This document shows positions 13,557 to 18,974 of a stretch of DNA of 18,974 nucleotides, one piece after another; position 1 is the first letter of the stretch; each line of letters begins with the position of its first letter. The notes below the pieces were generated by a model. It did not search any database. It had not been told where the DNA came from and worked only from the letters and a program-made list of their open reading frames with translations. Source of the stretch: Cellvibrionales bacterium (GTDB lineage: Bacteria > Pseudomonadota > Gammaproteobacteria > Pseudomonadales > UBA7434); the NCBI GenBank assembly GCA_018668095.1, contig JABIQF010000108.1, positions 1-18,974 of the forward strand. The letters run 5' to 3'. The position numbers and the translations under genes were made by a program.

Positions 13557-16493
13557 TTACTTCTTTGCCTTTTTTGCTGCGGGTTTCTTGATGCTTGTCT
13601 TTTTAGCGACAGGCTTCTTAACCGCAGCTTTTTTGGTTGCTGGCTTTTTTGTTGTTGGCATATTAAGTAACGGTTTTAAAAACTTACCCGTATGAGATTG
13701 CTTTTGTTTAACGATCGTTTCTGGCGTTCCTTCAGCAATAATTTGTCCGCCACCACTCCCGCCTTCAGGCCCTAAATCGACTACCCAGTCAGCTGTTTTT
13801 ATTACATCAAGATTGTGTTCAATAATGACGATAGTATTACCGCGGTCTCTTAAGTGGTGGAGTACGGTGAGTAGCTGTTGTATATCCGCAAAGTGTAAGC
13901 CGGTTGTCGGTTCATCAAGAATATAAAGTGTTCGACCTGTATCGCGTTTTGATAATTCCTTAGCAAGCTTAACGCGTTGGGCTTCACCACCCGAAAGTGT
14001 GGTTGCCGCTTGACCCAGTTTGACATAAGTTAGACCAACGTCTTGCAGTGTTTGGAGCTTTCTTGCGATGGAAGGTATTGCATCAAAAAAGACTAAAGCA
14101 TCTTCGGCTGTCATATCTAAGACTTCAAAAATATTTTTACCTTTATAGGTGACTTCAAGTGTTTCGCGGTTATAGCGTTTACCTTTACAGACATCACAGG
14201 GAACATAAACATCGGGTAAAAAGTGCATCTCGACTTTGATGACGCCGTCACCTTGGCAGGCTTCACAGCGTCCACCTTTGACGTTAAAACTAAAGCGTCC
14301 TGGTTTGTAGCCGCGCGTTCGTGCCTCTTGTGTACCAGCAAACAGCTCGCGTACTGGCGTAAAGATACCGGTATAGGTCGCAGGGTTTGAGCGTGGCGTG
14401 CGGCCAATGGGGCTTTGATCGATATCAATACACTTATCGAGTTTTTCGAGGCCTGCAATAGCGGTGTGTGGTGCTGGCTTTAACGTTGTCGCGCCATTTA
14501 ATGCTGTTGCGGCAGCAGGATAAAGCGTGCCATTAATGAGTGTCGATTTTCCTGAGCCCGATACGCCGGTAATACAGGTTAATAACCCTAGAGGGATATT
14601 AATATCGACGTTTTGGAGGTTGTTACCTGTGGCTCCGGTTAAAGCAATTTGCTCATTCTTATCGACGGGGTGTCGCATCTCTGGCAAGGCTATTGATTTT
14701 TTACCCGATAGATATTGTCCAGTGACTGATTTTGAGGCTCGCATAATTTGTTCGACGCTGCCCTTTGCCACGACCTCACCACCGTGTACGCCGGCACCAG
14801 GACCAATGTCGACAACATAATCTGCTTGTCGAATAGCATCTTCATCATGCTCAACCACAATTACCGTGTTGCCGAGATCTCGAAGTCGTGTCAGCGTTTT
14901 TAATAGTCGTTCGTTGTCACGTTGATGCAGGCCGATAGAGGGCTCATCCAAGATATACATAACACCGACAAGGCCTGCGCCAATTTGGCTCGCTAATCTT
15001 ATCCGCTGCGCTTCACCGCCCGATAAGCTATCTGCATTTCGATCGAGGGTTAAATAATTTAAACCTACATCGACTAAAAATTCTAAACGCTGGTGAATTT
15101 CTTTAACAATTTTTTCAGCGATTTTTCCGCGTTTACCCGGCAGCTTCAATTTAGCGAAGTATTCATAGGCAGCTGTGACGGGCAGTGCAGTGATCGAAGG
15201 TAAATTAGAACCATTAACAAATACATGTCTGGCGCTGCGTCTTAAGCGTGAGCCATCACAGGCAGGGCAGCATTGGTTACTAATAAATTTGGTTAGATCA
15301 TCGCGTACCATTTGCGATTGTGTTTCGCGGTAGCGGCGTTCCATATTTGGAATAATGCCTTCAAACGCATGCGTACGTTTAAATGTATCGCCGCGATCAT
15401 TGACGTAAGAAAAAGCGACCTCTTCTTTACTGCCATAAAGAATAGTTTCGCGGTGTTTTTTGCTGAGCGTATTAAAGGGTGCATCAATAGAGAAATCGAA
15501 ATGCTCCGCTAATGATGTCAGCATATGATAATAATAGACGCTGCGTTTGTCCCAGCCGCGAATAGCGCCTTCGGCGAGGCTAGAATCTGGATATTGGATG
15601 ACGCGCTCAAGATCAAAATATTGCTTAACGCCTAGGCCATCACAGTCAGGACAGGCGCCGGCGGGGTTGTTAAAAGAAAATAAGCGCGGTTCAAGTTCGT
15701 TGAGGCTATAGCCGCATTCAGGGCAGGCGTAATTGGCTGAGAAAATAATATCTTTACTGGATTCATCATTAGGATCTCTGTCCATAAAGCCGATACAGGC
15801 TACACCTTCGGCGAGGCCTAGAGCGGTCTCAAATGAATCGGCTATGCGTTGTTTTAAATCGGCGCGCACTTTAAATCTATCGACGACAACATCAACCGAG
15901 TGTTTAAAGTTTTTCTTCAGTACGGGGACTTCATCAATATCATAGATTTCACCGTCGACACGAACACGTACAAAGCCCTCTTGTTTCAATTTATCAAACA
16001 GCTTTAAGTGTTCGCCTTTGCGATCTTTAATGATCGGCGCTAAGAGCATGACTTTACTGCCATCGGGTAATGCCAATACCGCATCGACCATTTGGCTAAT
16101 GGTTTGTGCTTCTAGCGGTAAATCATGAGTAGGGCACTGAGGTGTGCCTGCGCGGGCAAACAGTAAGCGTAGGTAATCATAAATTTCAGTAATTGTGCCT
16201 ACGGTCGAGCGAGGGTTGTGCGAGGTGGATTTTTGCTCAATCGAAATAGCCGGAGAAAGTCCTTCGATATGATCAACATCGGGTTTTTCCATTAAGGACA
16301 GGAATTGTCTAGCATAGGTAGAAAGTGACTCAACGTAGCGGCGTTGCCCTTCGGCATATAAGGTATCGAAGGCCAATGACGACTTTCCAGACCCTGATAA
16401 ACCAGTAATAACAATAAAGCTATCGCGGGGCAATTCTATGTCGATATCTTTGAGGTTGTGGGTGCGGGCGCCGCGTACAACTATTTTATCCAT
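13557..16493 (-). CDS. uvrA: UvrABC excinuclease subunit A with lysine-rich C-terminal tail
   Basis: The protein has 978 residues; E. coli UvrA has 940. UvrA is the dimeric ABC ATPase that finds bulky lesions and loads UvrB in nucleotide excision repair. The first Walker A is GLSGSGKSS (31-39, Lys37), and a second, GVSGSGKST, lies near residue 650. Two LSGGEAQR signatures and two DEP Walker B motifs (LDEPSIGLH, LDEPTTGLH) are present. Zinc modules are CPECGY...CPDC (about 255-290) and CEACQGDG...CDVCKGKRYN (about 745-775). The body ends KFLKPLLN like E. coli; residues 946-978 form an extra tail with 14 lysines, mostly as KK pairs with Ala/Pro/Thr, and no acidic residue. The ATG at 16491-16493 lacks a good Shine-Dalgarno. 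No canonical LexA box is seen upstream. Confidence 0.97.
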   Translation of the reverse strand: MDKIVVRGARTHNLKDIDIELPRDSFIVITGLSGSGKSSLAFDTLYAEGQRRYVESLSTYARQFLSLMEKPDVDHIEGLSPAISIEQKSTSHNPRSTVGTITEIYDYLRLLFARAGTPQCPTHDLPLEAQTISQMVDAVLALPDGSKVMLLAPIIKDRKGEHLKLFDKLKQEGFVRVRVDGEIYDIDEVPVLKKNFKHSVDVVVDRFKVRADLKQRIADSFETALGLAEGVACIGFMDRDPNDESSKDIIFSANYACPECGYSLNELEPRLFSFNNPAGACPDCDGLGVKQYFDLERVIQYPDSSLAEGAIRGWDKRSVYYYHMLTSLAEHFDFSIDAPFNTLSKKHRETILYGSKEEVAFSYVNDRGDTFKRTHAFEGIIPNMERRYRETQSQMVRDDLTKFISNQCCPACDGSRLRRSARHVFVNGSNLPSITALPVTAAYEYFAKLKLPGKRGKIAEKIVKEIHQRLEFLVDVGLNYLTLDRNADSLSGGEAQRIRLASQIGAGLVGVMYILDEPSIGLHQRDNERLLKTLTRLRDLGNTVIVVEHDEDAIRQADYVVDIGPGAGVHGGEVVAKGSVEQIMRASKSVTGQYLSGKKSIALPEMRHPVDKNEQIALTGATGNNLQNVDINIPLGLLTCITGVSGSGKSTLINGTLYPAAATALNGATTLKPAPHTAIAGLEKLDKCIDIDQSPIGRTPRSNPATYTGIFTPVRELFAGTQEARTRGYKPGRFSFNVKGGRCEACQGDGVIKVEMHFLPDVYVPCDVCKGKRYNRETLEVTYKGKNIFEVLDMTAEDALVFFDAIPSIARKLQTLQDVGLTYVKLGQAATTLSGGEAQRVKLAKELSKRDTGRTLYILDEPTTGLHFADIQQLLTVLHHLRDRGNTIVIIEHNLDVIKTADWVVDLGPEGGSGGGQIIAEGTPETIVKQKQSHTGKFLKPLLNMPTTKKPATKKAAVKKPVAKKTSIKKPAAKKAKK

Positions 16494-16937
16494 GGTATTT
16501 TTCGCTGGGGTAGTTCACTGGTTGCTAAGGTCATTCATTGCCTTAATAGCTGTTTTGCATTGAATTGACGGATAGATGCTTTGTAAAAGATGTTTAAACT
16601 AATCGATGCCTTAGATTAATAGTCAATATACGTCGCAAGCGAGTATGCGGCTCATATTCGGTCGTGTTTTAGACGATGAAATGCCAGTCGTTATCTCTTT
16701 TTAAATGGACGATTTGCTATGACAATGTTTCTGCAGCGCAAAACCGGAAAGTATAAAGAGCGCGGCCAGCGATAGCAAAGCTAAGCGGTGTTTTAGATCG
16801 AATTATTGCTAAAAGATAGGCCTAGTGGTGGTGATTGAAAATAGACATTGAATAGTCTCTCAATACTGTAGAGAAGGGCATCCAATTCGTATATATTGTC
16901 ACCCAATTTAAATAAACCGTAAAAGCGGAGAGAGATT
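16494..16937. other. uvrA-ssb divergent intergenic region
   Basis: These 444 bp between divergent uvrA and ssb hold no supported gene. On the reverse strand, TTGACT (16621-16626) followed after 17 nt by ATTAGT is a weak candidate uvrA promoter. On the forward strand a TATATATT stretch near 16890-16897 could serve as a -10 for ssb, but it has no convincing -35. The ssb Shine-Dalgarno GGAG starts near 16927. Scanning every CTG triplet found no CTG-N10-CAG LexA box; the nearest is CTG-N10-CAT at 16866-16881. Confidence 0.5.
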
Positions 16938-17459
16938 ATGGCGCGTGGCATTAATAAAGTGATATTGGTGGGTAATTTAGGGCAGGAACCCGAGACTCGT
17001 ACTTTCCCTGATGGCGGCTCTATCACTAATATTAGTATAGCCACCTCCGAAGGCTGGAAGGACAAGCAAACCGGTGAGCAAAAAGAGCGAACTGAGTGGC
17101 ACCGTGTTGTCTTTAATGGTCGTTTAGCTGAAATCGCTGCTCAATATTTAAACAAAGGGTCTAAAGTCTACATTGAAGGCTCATTACGCACACGTAAATA
17201 TCAAGATAAGCAGACCGGTCAAGATCGTTATGCAACCGATGTTTTTGCGCGTGAATTACAGATGCTTGATAGCCGTGGCATGGGTGAAGGGCAACAAGGC
17301 GGAGGTCAACAGCAAGGTGGTGGTCAGCAGTTCCAGCAGCAAGCGCCTCGTCAGCAGCAACCACAGCAACAGTATCAGCAGCAAGCGCCTCAGCAGCAGC
17401 CTCAAGCCGCTGTTGCACCCGCTGGTGGTGATGACTGGGATGACGATATCCCGTTTTAG
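16938..17459 (+). CDS. ssb: Single-stranded DNA-binding protein SSB
   Basis: The protein has 173 residues, typical for gammaproteobacterial SSB. An OB-fold at about residues 1-108 begins MARGINKVILVGNLGQEPE and carries the stacking residues Trp40 and Trp54 in TEWHRVVFN. The position of E. coli Trp88 is Tyr (LRTRKYQD). A low-complexity Gly/Gln-rich linker runs from about 116 to 155. The acidic tip DDWDDDIPF at 165-173 is the docking site for replication and repair partners. It works as a tetramer coating single-stranded DNA. It is divergent from uvrA, as in E. coli, and closed by a terminator. A second open frame across the linker arises from the CAG/CAA repeats and is not a gene. Confidence 0.97.
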   Translation: MARGINKVILVGNLGQEPETRTFPDGGSITNISIATSEGWKDKQTGEQKERTEWHRVVFNGRLAEIAAQYLNKGSKVYIEGSLRTRKYQDKQTGQDRYATDVFARELQMLDSRGMGEGQQGGGQQQGGGQQFQQQAPRQQQPQQQYQQQAPQQQPQAAVAPAGGDDWDDDIPF

Positions 17460-17498
17460 GATTGTCTTAAAGACGAAAATTCAAATGTGGTATACGAT

Positions 17499-17537
17499 AA
17501 AAGCGCGCCGACCTTGTTGTCTGGCGCGTTTTTTTTT
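17499..17537 (+). terminator. Intrinsic terminator of ssb
   Basis: AAAAGCGCGCC (17499-17509) pairs with GGCGCGTTTTT (17523-17533) with one G-T wobble, an inner GAC/GTC extension and a CTTGTT loop, followed by a nine-T run ending at 17537. This is a clear Rho-independent terminator 39 nt after the ssb stop. Confidence 0.9.
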
Positions 17538-17571
17538 GATTAACGTTTTTCTTTAAACCGTATTATTATTT

Positions 17572-17600
17572 TTGGCGTATATCCTCTTAATTGTTATTTT
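17572..17600 (+). promoter_or_regulatory. Candidate promoter for the tyrosine phosphatase gene
   Basis: TTGGCG (17572-17577) and TATTTT (17595-17600) are separated by exactly 17 nt; each matches 4 of 6 sigma70 consensus positions. It lies between the ssb terminator and the phosphatase start at 17676, where a promoter is required. The region is AT-rich, so a chance match is possible. Confidence 0.35.
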
Positions 17601-17675
17601 AAGCAGCAAAGCCGTCGATTTTTAATAAAAAATAAAACAGTTAATAACATTACGATTAATAATAGAAGCCACAGT

Positions 17676-18821
17676 ATGATCGACCTTAATCAATCAGCAT
17701 TAAAAGCCATAGACTTAACTCTTATTCCAATCACCGAGGGTTGGAAGATTTTATGGCAGTGCGCGTCTACTGATATAAATAAATACTCAATAGGTTGTGA
17801 GCAGGTTTCCGGACAATATTTTTCCGATCCAATACCGTTATCTATTTTTGCTGAGGCGGGTGAGCAGTCAATTGAACTAACCTATGCCATGTTACAACTT
17901 GCTACTGGTTTTCCTGTGGATGCGTATTCACATCCAGTTATTTGTTTTGTTGATAATGATGCGGAAGTTGAGCAGCACCTCAGAGTTGCACCGCGACTGT
18001 TACCTATGTCTGTGACCGCTAACTTTAGAGATTACGGTGGGCAATTAACGACAGAGGGTAGACAAGTTGTATGGGGTAAGTTATTTCGTACCGGTCATAT
18101 GGGTGAAATGTCCAATGCGGATAAGCAAGCATTACAGCAATTAAATATTCAAGCTATTTGTGATTTTCGACGTGCTGAAGAAATGAAAAGACAGCCTAGT
18201 CAATTGCCCGAGGGGTTGGAGCCAACTTCTATTTCGATTTCTCCAGGTAGTGCGACAGATCTTTTTTCTGCATTAAATAATGAATACGTGAATGATGATC
18301 ATATTGATGAAGACATCATTGATGATTTTATGCGAGATATTAATCGTGACTTGGTTATTAGCCATCAATCCAGTTATCGAAAAATGTTTGATACGATAAT
18401 AGCGCATGCAAATAGTGGTTCTATTATTCATTGTTCAGCGGGTAAGGATAGAACGGGTTTTGGTGGTTTGTTAATGCTGGCTGCTTTAGGTGTAAGGTCT
18501 GAATGCATTATGGCGGATTACTTACGGACTAATGAGTATGTTGATATTGCTAAAGAGGTTGAGCGTTGGGCGGTGAGTTATTATTCGCAAAGTCATAATG
18601 CGGAGAATGGCGGTGTTGACGATGAGCTTAAGGGTAAAGAGAAGAGTCCATTTAATCGGAAGGCGATAGCGATTATTTTGAGAGTAAAGGCGAGTTATTT
18701 GCAAGCGGCTATGGATACGATAGATTCGCGGTATGGTGGGGTGGATAGGTATTTGCGGGATGAGATTGGTTTGACGGAGGGGGAGTTGGATCTACTGAGG
18801 GAGTGTTATCTTTATTCTTAG
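17676..18821 (+). CDS. Protein tyrosine phosphatase, CX5R type, with extra N-terminal domain
   Basis: The protein has 381 residues. The catalytic P-loop HCSAGKDRTG contains nucleophile Cys253 and Arg259. Together with NFRDYGG (about residues 112-118), GKLFRTGHMGEMSNADKQAL and ICDFRRAEEMKRQP, this places it in the bacterial tyrosine/lipid-phosphatase-like family that includes mycobacterial PtpB (Pfam Y_phosphatase3). The C-terminal YLQAAMDTIDSRYGGVDRYLRD segment (about residues 345-366) is also typical. Residues 1 to about 108 precede the family core and are unfamiliar; they look like a beta-rich domain with no signal peptide, so the protein is probably cytoplasmic. The substrate is unknown. 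The ribosome binding site is weak (GAAG near 17665). It is monocistronic in this window. Confidence 0.88.
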   Translation: MIDLNQSALKAIDLTLIPITEGWKILWQCASTDINKYSIGCEQVSGQYFSDPIPLSIFAEAGEQSIELTYAMLQLATGFPVDAYSHPVICFVDNDAEVEQHLRVAPRLLPMSVTANFRDYGGQLTTEGRQVVWGKLFRTGHMGEMSNADKQALQQLNIQAICDFRRAEEMKRQPSQLPEGLEPTSISISPGSATDLFSALNNEYVNDDHIDEDIIDDFMRDINRDLVISHQSSYRKMFDTIIAHANSGSIIHCSAGKDRTGFGGLLMLAALGVRSECIMADYLRTNEYVDIAKEVERWAVSYYSQSHNAENGGVDDELKGKEKSPFNRKAIAIILRVKASYLQAAMDTIDSRYGGVDRYLRDEIGLTEGELDLLRECYLYS

Positions 18822-18835
18822 TTTTAGTTTTAGTT
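18818..18835 (+). repeat. Three tandem TTAGTT hexamers
   Basis: TTAGTT occurs three times in a row, beginning inside the last codon and stop of the phosphatase gene. It is a short low-complexity repeat at the 3' end of the gene. Confidence 0.6.
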
Positions 18836-18864
18836 TTCGAATTTTTTAGAGTTTTAAAGTCAAG

Positions 18865-18960
18865 GTCGTCGGGGGTGGCCCGACAGCCAGTCACTTTTTG
18901 TCTACAGCAACAAAAAGTAACCAAAAAATGCCGTAAGCTTAACGGCGAAGCTTAACCACG
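18865..18960. repeat. Hairpin-rich, probably dispersed intergenic repeat
   Basis: GTCGGG (18868-18873) pairs with CCCGAC (18879-18884) around GGTGG. ACTTTTTGT (18893-18901) pairs with ACAAAAAGT (18910-18918) around 8 nt. GCCGT and ACGGC flank a palindromic AAGCTT near 18930-18946, and AAGCTTAAC is then repeated directly about 13 nt downstream. The combination of a GC-rich REP-like stem with a GTCACTTTTTG/CAAAAAGTAAC stem resembles non-coding repeats scattered in several gammaproteobacterial genomes; this is recollection, not a search. It may continue beyond the window. Confidence 0.55.
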
Positions 18961-18974
18961 ACGGGTGCATCTCG

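Noticed and set aside
13560..13661. Separate small gene starting at the internal Met945 of UvrA and encoding only the lysine-rich peptide
   Set aside because: There is no Shine-Dalgarno ahead of that ATG, and the frame is continuous with UvrA, so a C-terminal extension is simpler.
16719..16775. 18-codon open frame MTMFLQRKTGKYKERGQR in the uvrA-ssb gap
   Set aside because: It has no Shine-Dalgarno, no recognisable homologue and a stop shortly upstream. It could be a remnant of a lost gene, but nothing supports that.
16866..16881. LexA-box-like CTG-N10-CAT
   Set aside because: The second half-site is wrong (CAT for CAG) and the spacer is not AT-alternating as in functional boxes.
17173..17556. 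127-codon forward open frame overlapping ssb in another frame
   Set aside because: It is a by-product of the CAG/CAA repeats, which read as Ser/Lys-rich in this frame; ssb is certain and covers most of it.
1..18974. CRISPR arrays, transposases, phage or defence genes, tRNA or rRNA genes
   Set aside because: No regularly spaced repeats, transposase motifs or cloverleaf-like segments were seen; nearly all sequence is accounted for by housekeeping genes.

Overview
The window is a chromosomal segment of a gammaproteobacterium with moderate-to-low GC. The ribosomal proteins, SecY, RpoA and UvrA all read as close relatives of the enterobacterial and pseudomonad versions. The gene order is the classical S10-spc-alpha ribosomal supercluster. 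The uvrA/ssb neighbourhood just downstream fits a marine gammaproteobacterium, but the exact lineage is inference.

Layout. (1) 1-2483: the distal S10 operon, with the 3' end of rplB, then rpsS, rplV, rpsC, rplP, rpmC and rpsQ. (2) 2552-8556: the full spc operon, rplN, rplX, rplE, rpsN, rpsH, rplF, rplR, rpsE, rpmD, rplO, secY and the 38-codon rpmJ. (3) 8557-8891: a 335-nt leader with candidate promoters and nested, mutually exclusive stems, followed by the alpha operon rpsM, rpsK, rpsD, rpoA and rplQ (8892-12096). A strong intrinsic terminator at 12110-12138 closes the operon. (4) 12416-13528: a membrane-anchored GGDEF diguanylate cyclase. (5) Reverse strand, 13557-16493: uvrA, carrying an unusual lysine-rich C-terminal tail, convergent with the cyclase. 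(6) 16938-17459: ssb, divergent from uvrA across a 444-bp gap and closed by a terminator. (7) 17676-18821: a CX5R protein tyrosine phosphatase with an extra N-terminal domain. (8) 18822-18974: a hairpin-rich segment that looks like a dispersed intergenic repeat.

How the genes work together. The first 12.1 kb makes ribosome subunits, the SecY channel and the RNA polymerase alpha subunit. Translational coupling (rplP/rpmC and rpmD/rplO overlap by one base) and intercistronic hairpins probably tune stoichiometry. In E. coli, S8 and S4 are autogenous repressors of spc and alpha. No S8 site was recognised here, but the leader ahead of rpsM is structurally rich and a good candidate S4 target. Downstream, uvrA and ssb are a DNA-repair/single-strand-binding pair, and the cyclase and phosphatase are accessory signalling genes.

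No CRISPR array, transposase, phage gene, tRNA or rRNA was seen, and no clearly new multi-gene system. The best leads are the alpha-operon leader, the UvrA tail, the intercistronic hairpins and the terminal repeat.
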